This document shows positions 34,614-43,083 of a stretch of 64,000 nt of DNA, piece by piece. The notes below the pieces were generated by a model. It ran no database searches. It saw only the letters and a program-made list of their open reading frames with translations, and had not been told where the DNA came from. Origin of the DNA: Demequina lutea (GTDB taxonomy: Bacteria > Actinomycetota > Actinomycetes > Actinomycetales > Demequinaceae); contig NZ_JACBZO010000001.1 in the NCBI RefSeq assembly GCF_013409005.1, forward strand, positions 2,356,001 through 2,420,000, read 5' to 3'. Within the stretch, counting starts at the first letter, position 1. Each line of letters opens with the position of its first letter. Both the position numbers and the translations under genes were made by a program.

Positions 34614-35726
34614 TCATCCGTCGGCGCCTGCAGGCGTCGTCGTGGTGGTGTAGCCCTCGAGCTTGTTCGCGGCGATGGCGTACTTGTTGGTGAAGGTGTT
34701 GGCGATGGTGACCTTGGAGGTGTCGACACCATTTGCCTTCTCCATGGCGAAGATCACCTTCGGTCCACCGGCTGGCATGATGCCGTCAGGCAGGAACTGA
34801 CCCTTGTCCGTGGTGAGCCCGGCAATGTACTTGTCCTTGCTAATGGTGCTGTTCTCGACAAAGTCGGCCGGCAGCGCGTTGGCGATGTCCGTTGCCGTGT
34901 GGGTGTCGATCCAGTGCATGGTGTCGACCAACGCGTCTACCACCTTCTGGACGGCATCCTCGTGGGAGTTCACCCAGTCCGCTTGAGCGAGCAGGCCGGC
35001 CGCGGGCCAGTCACCTCCGAGGGTGGCCTTGGCACCGTCCGCGGTGGCCAGATCAATGGCGCTATAGGCCAGACCCTTGTCGGTCAGAGCACCGACGGTG
35101 GGTTGGGTGGTCATCACACAGTCCACGGCACCCTGCTGGATTGCGGCGATTGCGGTCGCACCGGCACCCACCGCCTGGGTCGTGTAGTCGTTCCTGGTGA
35201 CGCCACCTTGGGAGGCGATGAACTGGGTCAGTTCGTCGGTTCCGGAACCAAGGTCCGTGACGCCCATGGTCTTGCCCTTGAAGTCGGCTGGCGCATGAAC
35301 ACCACTCTTGGTGGCGCACATCTCTCGTTCGCCCGGAGCTCCAGAGAGCTGAATGATGTTGATCACGTCCTTGCCCTTGGACTGGAAGTCGATGGTGTGG
35401 ACGTACCAAGCGCCAGCCATGTCGACGCTGCCGGAGGCCATCGCGTCTTCCGCTCCGACGCCGCCCTTCGTTTCGGTAGAGAGTTCGACGTTGACTCCGT
35501 ACTTCTTGTAGAAGCCCAGACTTTCGGCGAGCTGATACGGCAGGTAGATCTGCTTGTCGATGCCTCCCACCATCATCTTGACCGTGGGCATCGCGGTGGA
35601 AGTGGCGGTTGAACTCGCGCTGGCCCCTGGGGCGCTAGTGCTGGCGGCGGGTGAGTTGGTGCTACAGGCCGCGAGGGTGAGCGCAATCGCTCCGGTAGCG
35701 GCTACCGCGTAGATCTTGTGCTTCAT
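34614..35726 (-). CDS. NitT/TauT-type ABC substrate-binding lipoprotein
   Basis: 370-aa binding protein of the NMT1/SsuA/TauA type. Lipoprotein signal with Cys21 (LAAC), Ser/Ala-rich linker, then VKMMVGGIDKQIYLPYQLAESLG split over the first strand and helix, a mutual GVGAEDAMASGSVDMAG segment, ATDLGSGTDELTQFIA-like ligand loop and QQGAVDCVMTTQPT. ATG 35726 follows AAAGGGA; the frame is open further upstream without signal features. Relatives bind sulfonates, nitrate, pyrimidine precursors, riboflavin or aromatic acids. The DcuS-like sensor next door favours an organic acid; no enzyme gene in the block reveals it. Confidence 0.88.
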   Translation of the reverse strand: MKHKIYAVAATGAIALTLAACSTNSPAASTSAPGASASSTATSTAMPTVKMMVGGIDKQIYLPYQLAESLGFYKKYGVNVELSTETKGGVGAEDAMASGSVDMAGAWYVHTIDFQSKGKDVINIIQLSGAPGEREMCATKSGVHAPADFKGKTMGVTDLGSGTDELTQFIASQGGVTRNDYTTQAVGAGATAIAAIQQGAVDCVMTTQPTVGALTDKGLAYSAIDLATADGAKATLGGDWPAAGLLAQADWVNSHEDAVQKVVDALVDTMHWIDTHTATDIANALPADFVENSTISKDKYIAGLTTDKGQFLPDGIMPAGGPKVIFAMEKANGVDTSKVTIANTFTNKYAIAANKLEGYTTTTTPAGADG

Positions 35727-35797
35727 CGTGCGTGTCCCTTTCCTTGTGACTTTCCCGAGAGTTCGGGCGTTCTCAGTGCAATGAGTCGTGGCGATCG

Positions 35798-36670
35798 TCA
35801 GATCGCGTGGGCCTCGGAGCGGTTCGGTGGGCGCCACTTCGGGAGCGAACGCTCCAGCAACGTGATGAGGTACTCCGCCACGAGAGTGACCACAGCGATG
35901 ATCACCATGCAGGCAAAGACGGTGTTGGGATCAAACGTGTTCTGCGCCTCGGTGATGAGCAGCCCGATTCCATGCTGGGCACCGAGCACCTCTGCGACGA
36001 GCGCGCCGACGATCGCGAAGCCGAATGCCGTGTGCAGGCTCGCGATGATCCATGTCATCGCGGAGGGGATGGTCACATGGGCGGCGACCTGAAGCGGCGA
36101 TGCACCCAAGACGCGCACGTTCGCGACCAGATTCGGGTCTACCTCTCGAACGCCCTGGAAGGCGTTGAAGAAGACCACAAAGAAGACCAGCACCGCCGCG
36201 AGTAGCACCTTGGGGAATATCCCGAACCCGAATGCCACGAAGAAGATCGACCCAAGCACGATGCGGGGGATGGCGTTCAACATGCGGATGTAGGGGCCGG
36301 CGACTGCAGACAAGTACTTATTGGAACCCAAGAGGATGCCAAGGACGACGCCCACGACCGTGCCCAAAGCGAAGCCGTAGAGCGCCTCTTCCATGGTGAT
36401 CCGGAGGTTGAGCCAGATGCTGCCGAATACCGTGCCCTTGGTGAAGAGCCGGAACAAGCTGTTCCAGACTTCGGTGGGCTGGCCGAAGAAGAACTTGTCG
36501 ACCCACCCTTCAGTGGTGAACCATTGCCAGCCCCCGATCATGAACACCGCGAAGCCGATCCGGCCAAGCCAGATCGATGTCGCGCGCCTCTTCATGGCAC
36601 GCCGAGCAGAGAACCGAAGTTCAGCCGCCTCCTCCTGGGCGAGAGAGTCTTTGAGCATGGTGGTAGTCAT
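35798..36670 (-). CDS. NitT/TauT-type ABC transporter permease
   Basis: 290-aa permease with about six helices and the family's cytoplasmic loop FQGVREVDPNLVANVRVLG near 180-200, followed by HVTIPSAMTWI. TauC/SsuC-type. Its start overlaps the ATPase gene stop by ATGA and the binding-protein gene follows after 71 bases. Together the three form one importer. Confidence 0.92.
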   Translation of the reverse strand: MTTTMLKDSLAQEEAAELRFSARRAMKRRATSIWLGRIGFAVFMIGGWQWFTTEGWVDKFFFGQPTEVWNSLFRLFTKGTVFGSIWLNLRITMEEALYGFALGTVVGVVLGILLGSNKYLSAVAGPYIRMLNAIPRIVLGSIFFVAFGFGIFPKVLLAAVLVFFVVFFNAFQGVREVDPNLVANVRVLGASPLQVAAHVTIPSAMTWIIASLHTAFGFAIVGALVAEVLGAQHGIGLLITEAQNTFDPNTVFACMVIIAVVTLVAEYLITLLERSLPKWRPPNRSEAHAI

Positions 36671-37524
36671 GCTGCTGAACCTGCAGTTTGCTCATAGGCA
36701 CGGGTGACCTCGTCCTTCAGGGACTCCCATATCCGGCTCTGTATCTCTAGGAAGCGCTTCTCATGACGGATCTGCTGGACGTTGCCACGCGGCCTGGGAA
36801 GGTCGATATCGAAGACGTCCTTGATCGTGCCAGGGCTGCTCGTCATGATGACTACCCGATCGGAGAGCGCCACCGCCTCGTCGAGATCATGCGTGATGAA
36901 CAAGACAGATGGACGCAGCTCCTCCCAGAGGTGGAGCAGTTCGTTCTGCATGATGGCCTTGGTTTGCACGTCGAGAGCGCCAAACGGCTCGTCCATCAAC
37001 AAGATTCTTGGATTGTTGATCAGTGCCGCTGCCATGGCGACGCGTTTGCGCATGCCGCCGGACAGCTGGTGCGGGAAGCGGTCCTCGAAGCCGGTCAGGC
37101 CAACACGGCGCAGCCAATCCATGGCGAGCGTGGTGGCTTCTCGCTTGGGCGTGCCGAGAAGCACGGGGCCGATCGACACATTGTCGAGGACGGTCTTCCA
37201 GGGGAAGAGCGCATCCGCCTGAAACATGTAACTGACGCCGCTGGTGACGCCATCGACGATCTGATCGCGGACTCTCACCGAGCCGGCGCTTGGCCGCTCC
37301 AAACCGGAGATCTGCGCCAGCGTCGTGGACTTTCCGCAGCCGGTCGGCCCGACGATGGCGCAGAACTGGCCGGGTTCGACGGTGAGCGTCACATCCTGGA
37401 TAGCAGTGAACGTCTCGCCCTTCGGCGTGAGGTACCGCTTCGTCAGGCCGCGAATGTCGATTCCTGCCGCTTCGTCGACTCTCACGCGGTCAGCGGGCGG
37501 CCGGTGCGCAAAATGAGCATCCAT
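36667..37524 (-). CDS. NitT/TauT-type ABC transporter ATP-binding protein
   Basis: 285-aa ATPase with Walker A GPTGCGKSTT, Q-loop FQADALFPWKTVLDNV, signature LSGGMRKRVAMA, Walker B ILLMDEPFGALD and switch His in FITHDLDEAV. The pattern is SsuB/TauB-like. ATG 37524 with AGAGG upstream removes a non-homologous extension. First gene of the ABC operon, divergent from the response-regulator gene; the 227-base gap carries repeated TTTTCCGC and GCAAGTGC elements that may be regulator sites. Confidence 0.93.
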   Translation of the reverse strand: MDAHFAHRPPADRVRVDEAAGIDIRGLTKRYLTPKGETFTAIQDVTLTVEPGQFCAIVGPTGCGKSTTLAQISGLERPSAGSVRVRDQIVDGVTSGVSYMFQADALFPWKTVLDNVSIGPVLLGTPKREATTLAMDWLRRVGLTGFEDRFPHQLSGGMRKRVAMAAALINNPRILLMDEPFGALDVQTKAIMQNELLHLWEELRPSVLFITHDLDEAVALSDRVVIMTSSPGTIKDVFDIDLPRPRGNVQQIRHEKRFLEIQSRIWESLKDEVTRAYEQTAGSAA

Positions 37525-37634
37525 GTGCAAAGACCTCTTTGTCTTTCGCTTCACGACCGTGAGGGGACCACGGAAGTTACCGTGAACGCTAAGAGGTGAT
37601 CGTTGGTGCCGGAAGGCTTCAGTCAGTTGTTCGT

Positions 37635-37690
37635 CTTTTCCGCGCAAGTGCACGTTGTGTGCGTTTTCCGCAACAGGGCAAGTGCGCGGT
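37635..37690. promoter_or_regulatory. Repeated motifs in the ABC operon / response-regulator gap
   Basis: TTTTCCGC occurs at 37636-37643 and 37664-37671, 28 bases apart, each followed by GCAAGTGC (from 37644 and 37678). The 28-base phasing puts the first pair on nearly the same helix face. Position between divergent genes suggests binding sites for the regulator at 37752; unproven. Confidence 0.35.
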
Positions 37691-37751
37691 CGGCATGCCG
37701 TGGCCGGTGAGCCCCCTTAGGTGATATCGCAGCCGGAGGTACCTTTGACGT

Positions 37752-38471
37752 GTGACTATCGGACCAGGCGCCGCGAGCGGCTCAGGTAAGCGCGCGCAGG
37801 CGTTGATCAAGACACTGGTGATTGACGACGATTTCAGGGTCGCCGGAATTCACGCGGCCCACGTGGCTAAGGTCGACGGCTTTGAATGCGTGGGCCAGGC
37901 ATACAACGCCGCAACCGCGCGGGAGGCAATCGCTCGTCTGGACCCTGACCTGCTCCTGCTGGATGTGCACCTCCCAGACGAAGATGGGCTCTCCCTGCTG
38001 CGATCCCTGCAGGCGGCGGGAACCCAGGTTGATTGCATCATCATCACTGCCGCCCAGGACGTGGCCACCGTCAAGTCGGCGATGACCAGCGGAGCGGTCT
38101 ATTACCTCGTGAAGCCATTTAGCTTCGACCGGCTCCGAACACAGTTGGAGGCGTACCGGACGTGGCGTCAGGAGTTGGCATCCGCCTCAACCGCAAACCA
38201 GGCAACCGTGGACAGCCTCTACAACTCTCGCTCGGTTGGGATCAGCCCCGCCACCCTGACACCACGCCTGCAGCCCACCATGCAGAAGGTGCTCAACGCC
38301 GTCCGCACCGCCGGTGGTCCGGTCGGCGCGGCGGAGATCGCTGACCAACTCGGCGTCAGCCGCCCGACGGCCCAGCGCTACCTCGGCGCACTGGAGCGTC
38401 GGGGCCTGCTCATCCTGGACCTCACGTACGGCGGCACCGGCCGGCCGCTGAACACATACACCTTGCCGTAG
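37752..38471 (+). CDS. CitB/DcuR-type response regulator
   Basis: 239-aa two-component regulator. Receiver domain residues ~20-140 with the acidic pair D25/D26, phospho-acceptor D71 in LLLLDVHLP and K121 in YYLVKPF. The C-terminal DNA-binding domain (VGAAEIADQLGVSRPTAQRYLGALERRGLLILDL, a winged HTH stretch) is of the CitB/DpiA type. GTG start. It is the natural partner of the DcuS/CitA-like kinase at 32638-34329, although the two genes lie at opposite ends of the block with the ABC operon between them. It probably activates that operon when the ligand is present. Confidence 0.9.
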   Translation: MTIGPGAASGSGKRAQALIKTLVIDDDFRVAGIHAAHVAKVDGFECVGQAYNAATAREAIARLDPDLLLLDVHLPDEDGLSLLRSLQAAGTQVDCIIITAAQDVATVKSAMTSGAVYYLVKPFSFDRLRTQLEAYRTWRQELASASTANQATVDSLYNSRSVGISPATLTPRLQPTMQKVLNAVRTAGGPVGAAEIADQLGVSRPTAQRYLGALERRGLLILDLTYGGTGRPLNTYTLP

Positions 38472-38483
38472 GAGTACGAGGTG

Positions 38484-38549
38484 GTAAGCCGCTGTCGGGG
38501 TGCTCGTGGTCACTCCCCCGGGCCTGGTGTGCAACTCTCGACGGCTTAC
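38484..38549. repeat. Long-armed inverted repeat after the response-regulator gene
   Basis: GTAAGCCG (38484-38491) pairs with CGGCTTAC (38542-38549), with partial further pairing outside (GGTG and CACC). It could form a large hairpin ending the regulator transcript, and it lies at the apparent right edge of the inserted block. Function uncertain. Confidence 0.4.
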
Positions 38550-38645
38550 AACACCATCAGTTCGCTCTAGTCGCGCCAGGAGGCGCAAACGCGAGCTTCC
38601 TCGGATAAGGACGTTGGGCGCACTCCCCCTTCGTTCGAGCGTGAT

Positions 38646-38657
38646 TGAATCGTTTCA
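38646..38657. promoter_or_regulatory. LacI-type operator before the second rhamnulose-phosphate aldolase gene
   Basis: TGAATCGTTTCA is the exact reverse complement of the operator at 26540-26551. It lies 57 bases before the aldolase start, a spacing like that at rhaI (50 bases). The promoter itself is not obvious. Confidence 0.72.
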
Positions 38658-38714
38658 TCTCGGCATGTATCGACCACGACACCGGCGTCGCGCGCCCAAC
38701 CAAGGAGAACCCGC

Positions 38715-39539
38715 ATGGCCACCGACCAGCCCCGCCCCACCATCGACGAGCTCATCGCCCAGATGGGCGAATCGGGTGCCCGCATCTGCGACATCGACGC
38801 CTCCGAGGCCGGAGCGGGCAACATCTCGCTCTACATCGGCTGGGATATCGAGGTCCGCCGCCACTTCCCGAACGCCGAGGAGATGACCCTCCCCGATCCC
38901 GCACCCGCGCTCGCAGGCGGAACCCTGCTTGTCACCGGTTCCGGCCGTCGTCTTCGCCAGATCAAGGACGAACCCCTGTCCGCCATCGGAGCCGTGCGCG
39001 TGCACGCCGATGGCGTCACGGGCACTCTGTACACGTCGAACACCCGCCGATTCGCAAGGCTCACGTCCGAGTTCAACTCGCACCTCGCCGTGCACCAGGA
39101 CCAGGTGGCGCGCCGTGGTATCGACTTTCACGCCGTGGTTCACGCCCAGCCGCCGCACCTGACGTATCTCAGCCACATCCCCGCCTACCGCGACACGGCC
39201 CGCATAAACGCCGCGATCCTGCGCTGGGAGCCGGAGACCATCGTGAGTCTTTCGCAAGGCATCGGAGTACTCGAATTTATGATCCCCGGCTCTGTCGAGA
39301 TGGGTCTGGCCAATGTCGCGGGGCTCCGTGAGCACGAGATCGTCCTGTGGAGCAAGCACGGCACCATGTCCCGCTCGGATGTCTCCGTGTATCGCGCCGT
39401 CGACCGCGTCGAGTATGCGGAAACCGCCGCGCATTACGAGTACATGGATATCGTTGCAGGCGGCCGCGCGGAGGGCCTGTCCAAGGCCGAGATCCGCTCC
39501 GTCGCCGACGAGTTCGGCATCGTTTCGCCCTGGCTCTAG
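38715..39539 (+). CDS. RhaD-like class II aldolase (probable rhamnulose-1-phosphate aldolase)
   Basis: 274-aa class II aldolase, the same length as E. coli RhaD. Alignment from memory places E119 (E117), H143 (H141) and H215 (H212) on the Zn ligands and catalytic Glu, with TGSGRRLR near 74 and VLWSKHGTM near 210. The second His of the H-x-H pair is Gln here (VVHAQPPHL, Q145). AAGGAG precedes ATG 38715, and its leader closely resembles that of rhaI. It duplicates the aldolase step of the bifunctional protein at 27772, or handles a related ketose 1-phosphate. The upstream operator places it in the rhamnose regulon. Confidence 0.82.
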   Translation: MATDQPRPTIDELIAQMGESGARICDIDASEAGAGNISLYIGWDIEVRRHFPNAEEMTLPDPAPALAGGTLLVTGSGRRLRQIKDEPLSAIGAVRVHADGVTGTLYTSNTRRFARLTSEFNSHLAVHQDQVARRGIDFHAVVHAQPPHLTYLSHIPAYRDTARINAAILRWEPETIVSLSQGIGVLEFMIPGSVEMGLANVAGLREHEIVLWSKHGTMSRSDVSVYRAVDRVEYAETAAHYEYMDIVAGGRAEGLSKAEIRSVADEFGIVSPWL

Positions 39540-39592
39540 ACGCGGCGCCGGGCAGGACCTAACCGCCGCAGCACCGCCCTCACGGTAGGCCG

Positions 39593-39769
39593 CTACTCCG
39601 CAGGAGTGTGGTGAGGGCCCTTCAGCGGTTCGATCTCGTGCTGACCCTCGGGCAACACGAACTTCTTTCCGTCGTGAACTCCACGCTCGTGCTCGGTCTC
39701 TTCCGCAATCGCCTCAAGTGCCAGCGTGGCCTTTTGGAACTGCTCTTCGCTCTCCGTTGACTCGCTCAT
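39593..39769 (-). CDS. Small acidic hypothetical protein
   Basis: 58-aa soluble, charged protein, not recognised. ATG 39769 is preceded by a full Shine-Dalgarno sequence (GAAGGAGGT), which settles the start and argues for real, strong translation. N-terminus M-x-ES.ES and AL..IA.E...ER resemble the protein at 24589-24897. It lies between the second aldolase gene and lysA, at the right edge of the accessory segment. Confidence 0.6.
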   Translation of the reverse strand: MSESTESEEQFQKATLALEAIAEETEHERGVHDGKKFVLPEGQHEIEPLKGPHHTPAE

Positions 39770-39902
39770 GAGTCGAACCTCCTTCGTGTGTCCCTTGTGC
39801 AAGCGGCACGAGCCACTCGCGTGGCCCCACGGGGGGCGAAGTCGAACGTTGGAGCCACTTCAAGTATGCGCCTCTTACCACGGCGGGTCACCGCTCACGC
39901 GC

Positions 39903-41231
39903 TCAAAGAACGTCCCAATCGAGCAGGTCAGCCAAGGTATCGCGCCTGATCAACACGCGCGACTTCCCGTCCCGCACCCCAACGACCGCGGGCCGGAGCA
40001 CCGAGTTGTAGTTGCTCGCCATGACGCGGCCATAGGCGCCCGTCGCGGGCACCGCGAGCAGGTCCCCGCGCGCGATGTCGGATGGCAACTGAACGTCGCG
40101 CACGAGGATGTCGCCCGACTCGCAGTGCTTTCCCACGACGCGGGACAGCACGGGCGGCGCCGACGACACCCGCGACGCGATCGCCGCGGTGTACTCCGCG
40201 CCATACGTGATGGTGCGCATGTTGTCGCTCATGCCGCCGTCGACCGCGACGTACTGCCGCTGGCCGCCCTCTTCGAGCGACACGTTCTTGGTGACGCCGA
40301 CGGTGTAGAGCGTCATGCCCGCGGGCCCGGCAATACCCCTTCCCGGCTCGATTGAGATGTGCGGCCAGCCGCCGCCCGCCGCGTCGACGCCCTGCGCCAC
40401 GACGTCGGCGATCTCGAGGGACGCCTTCTCGACGTCCATCGACTCCGACTCGGGCGTGTACGCAATCGCGTATCCGCCGCCCAGGTCCACCTCGGGCATC
40501 TCGAAGCCGGTCTCGGCGGCAAAGTCGGCGCGCAGGCGCAGCATCCGCTCGGCCGAATCCTTGAAGGCCCCGATCGACAGGATCTGGCTACCGATGTGCG
40601 TGTGGATCCCGAGCAGCTCAAGGTGCGGCGAGGCGTGCACTGCGCGCAGCGCATCGAGCGCCGCGCCGGTCGCGAGCGACAGCCCGAACTTCTGGTCCTC
40701 ATGCGAGGTGGCGATGTATTCGTGGCCACCGGCGTGCACGCCCGTCGTCACGCGAATCAGCACGGGAGCGACCACACCGGCGGCGGCGGCGAGCGCGTCA
40801 AGCACCCCGATCTCCGTCATCGAGTCGACGACGATGCGGCCGACGCCCACCTCGAGCGCACGGATCAGTTCGGCATCGGACTTGTTGTTGCCGTGCAGCG
40901 TGATACGGGCACCGGGGGCGCCGCCGCGCAACGCGAGCTCGAGCTCTCCGCCACTCGCCACATCGATGCCGAGGCCCTCGTCGAGCACCCAGCCAGCGAT
41001 CTGCGAACTCAGCAGTGCCTTGGACGCGTAGAACACGTCGCAGTGCGCGCCGTGGCGACCGAAGGCGGCCGCAAAGTGGTCGCGAAAACCCGCGGCGCGC
41101 GCGCGGAAGTCGGCCTCGTCGACGACGTAGACCGGCGTGCCGTACTCGGCGGCAAGCGCCCGCACGTCGCAGCCGCCAACGCCCAGCGCGCCATCGTCGG
41201 TGCGCACCACGGTCGCCGACCAGACGGGCAC
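39903..41231 (-). CDS. lysA: Diaminopimelate decarboxylase
   Basis: 442-aa fold-type III PLP enzyme making L-lysine from meso-diaminopimelate. PLP lysine K71 in CDVFYASKALL; glycine loop EVDLGGGYAIAY; substrate and cofactor site EPGRGIAGPAG; active-site GKHCESGDIL with the Cys contributed across the dimer. GTG 41231 has AGAGGAT upstream and lies 2 bases after the argS stop. In other actinobacteria hom follows directly; here it does not. Confidence 0.96.
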   Translation of the reverse strand: MPVWSATVVRTDDGALGVGGCDVRALAAEYGTPVYVVDEADFRARAAGFRDHFAAAFGRHGAHCDVFYASKALLSSQIAGWVLDEGLGIDVASGGELELALRGGAPGARITLHGNNKSDAELIRALEVGVGRIVVDSMTEIGVLDALAAAAGVVAPVLIRVTTGVHAGGHEYIATSHEDQKFGLSLATGAALDALRAVHASPHLELLGIHTHIGSQILSIGAFKDSAERMLRLRADFAAETGFEMPEVDLGGGYAIAYTPESESMDVEKASLEIADVVAQGVDAAGGGWPHISIEPGRGIAGPAGMTLYTVGVTKNVSLEEGGQRQYVAVDGGMSDNMRTITYGAEYTAAIASRVSSAPPVLSRVVGKHCESGDILVRDVQLPSDIARGDLLAVPATGAYGRVMASNYNSVLRPAVVGVRDGKSRVLIRRDTLADLLDWDVL

Positions 41232-41233
41232 GG

Positions 41234-42907
41234 CTACATCCTCTCGGGGGCGCCGACGCCGAGCAGGCCCAGGCCGTTGCGCAGCACCTGGCCGGTCGCG
41301 TCGTTGAGCCACAGGCGCGTGCGGTTGAGGTCAGTGACGTCCTCGTCGCCCTGCGGGGTGACGCGCGTGCGGTCGTACCACTGGTTGAACGCGGCGGCCA
41401 CTTCCTCGAGATAGCGGGCCACGCGGTGCTGCTCGCGCAGGTCGACCGCCTGGGCGACGACGCGCGGGAACTCGCTCAGCAGGCCGAGAAGTGCCGACTC
41501 CGACTCGTGCGTCAGCAGCGTGGCGTCGAAGGCATCGTCCCTGTTAATGCCGTATTCGGCGGCATTGCGCGCCACTCCGCATGTGCGCGCGTGGGCGTAC
41601 TGGACGTAGAAGACGGGGTTGGCATTCGACGACGACGCGAGCAGGTCAACGTCGATGTCGAGAGTCGAGTCCGCCGAGGAACGCGCGAGCGCATACCGCG
41701 CCGCGTCGACGCCGACGTTCTCGACGAGGTCCTCCATCGTCACGACGTTGCCTGCGCGCTTTGACATCCGCACGGGAAGGCCGTCCTTTACCAGGTTGAC
41801 CATCTGCCCGATGATGACCTCGACCGAGTCGGGGTCATAGCCGAGCGCGGCCGCGGCCGCCTTGAGGCGAGCGATGTAACCGTGGTGGTCGGCGCCAAGC
41901 AAGAAGATGCACAGGTCCGCGCCGCGCTCGCGCTTGTCGCGGATGTACGCGATGTCGCCCGCGATGTACGCGGCGTTGCCGTCGGACTTGATGACCACGC
42001 GGTCCTTCTCGTCGCCAAACTCGCTCGATCGCAGCCACCAGGCACCCTCGGCCTCGTACAGCGAGCCTGAGGCCTTGAGTTCCTTGAGTGCGCGGTCGAC
42101 CTTGCCGGACTCGTGCAGCGAGTTCTCGTGGAAGTACACGTCAAACTCGACACCGAAGTCCTTGAGCGACTGCTTGATCTGGGCGAACATGAGCAGCGTC
42201 CCGCGTGAGCGGAAGAACTCGAGGGCCTCGTCGTGCGGGAGTTCGAGCGGATTCGTCTCGCCCACCTCCATGGCATCGACGAGGATCTGGTCGGCGATGT
42301 CGAGAATGTACTGTCCCCCGTAGCCGTCCTCGGGCGCGTCCTCACCCTTGATCGCCGCAAGCAGTGAAGCGGCAAAGCGGTCGATCTGCACTCCGTGGTC
42401 GTTGAAATAGTACTCGCGCGTCACCTTCGCGCCGTGGAATTCGAGCAGTCTGCTGAGCGAGTCGCCCACTGCGGCCCAGCGCGTGCCGCCCAAGTGGATG
42501 GGGCCCGTCGGGTTGGCCGAAACGAACTCCACGTTGACGTGCGTGCCCTCGAAGGAGACGCCGCGCCCAAAGTCGTCTCCCGCCTCGACGATCGCCCGAG
42601 CAAGTTCCCCGGCGGCACCCGCCGTGAGGCGAATGTTGAGGAAGCCCGGCCCCGCGACGTCGGCCACGCCGATGCCGTCTACCGTCACCAAGCGCGCCGC
42701 GAGCGCCTCCGCGAAGGCACGCGGGCTGGTGCCCGCCTTCTTGGCGAGTTGCATGGCGACGTTGGTCGACCAGTCCCCGTGCTCTCGCACCTTCGGGCGC
42801 TCGACGCGCACCTCAACGATGTCCTCATTGGTGAGAGCGAACTCGCCGACGGCGATGCCCTCCTCGATGCAGACGGCAATGGTCGCGGAAAGCTCTTCAG
42901 GGGTCAC
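41234..42907 (-). CDS. argS: Arginyl-tRNA synthetase
   Basis: 557-aa class I synthetase. HIGH-like [14 protein letters not shown] near 120, KMSKS-like VRMSKRAGN near 380, an N-terminal Add1 domain (residues ~1-100) and a C-terminal anticodon-binding helical domain with the Trp-Tyr-containing [10 protein letters not shown]. First gene of argS-lysA, and it diverges from the tRNA-Arg(CCG) gene 96 bases away, a common actinobacterial pairing of enzyme and tRNA genes. Confidence 0.97.
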   Translation of the reverse strand: MTPEELSATIAVCIEEGIAVGEFALTNEDIVEVRVERPKVREHGDWSTNVAMQLAKKAGTSPRAFAEALAARLVTVDGIGVADVAGPGFLNIRLTAGAAGELARAIVEAGDDFGRGVSFEGTHVNVEFVSANPTGPIHLGGTRWAAVGDSLSRLLEFHGAKVTREYYFNDHGVQIDRFAASLLAAIKGEDAPEDGYGGQYILDIADQILVDAMEVGETNPLELPHDEALEFFRSRGTLLMFAQIKQSLKDFGVEFDVYFHENSLHESGKVDRALKELKASGSLYEAEGAWWLRSSEFGDEKDRVVIKSDGNAAYIAGDIAYIRDKRERGADLCIFLLGADHHGYIARLKAAAAALGYDPDSVEVIIGQMVNLVKDGLPVRMSKRAGNVVTMEDLVENVGVDAARYALARSSADSTLDIDVDLLASSSNANPVFYVQYAHARTCGVARNAAEYGINRDDAFDATLLTHESESALLGLLSEFPRVVAQAVDLREQHRVARYLEEVAAAFNQWYDRTRVTPQGDEDVTDLNRTRLWLNDATGQVLRNGLGLLGVGAPERM

Positions 42908-43003
42908 AGTACGAGTCTATCCGCGCCTGGGTCTGCGGCCGATGCGTGCGACGCCACTCGGACGGCAAGCCCAGTGGGAGCCCGCTGGTACCCTGTCATC
43001 GTC

Positions 43004-43076
43004 GCCCTCGTAGCTCAGAGGATAGAGCGCCGGTTTCCGGTACCGTAGGTCGCAGGTTCGATTCCTGTCGAGGGCA
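43004..43076 (+). tRNA. tRNA-Arg (anticodon CCG)
   Basis: Complete cloverleaf: acceptor GCCCTCG pairs fully with CGAGGGC, D arm GCTC/GAGC, anticodon loop TTCCGGT with CCG at 43037-43039, T loop TTCGATT, discriminator A at 43076. CCA is not encoded. A decayed copy lies at 32627-32699. A pair of 23-bp repeats begins 7 bases downstream. Confidence 0.97.
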
Positions 43077-43083
43077 CACTTGT

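Noticed and set aside
34417-34653. 78-codon plus-strand open frame between the kinase and binding-protein genes
   Set aside because: Low-complexity product, no ribosome-binding site, and it overlaps two perfect hairpins.
32627-43076. A simple integrative element bounded by the two tRNA-Arg copies
   Set aside because: The interval contains core genes lysA and argS, has no integrase, and the decayed copy lies upstream rather than downstream of the intact tRNA, opposite to the usual attachment layout for that gene.
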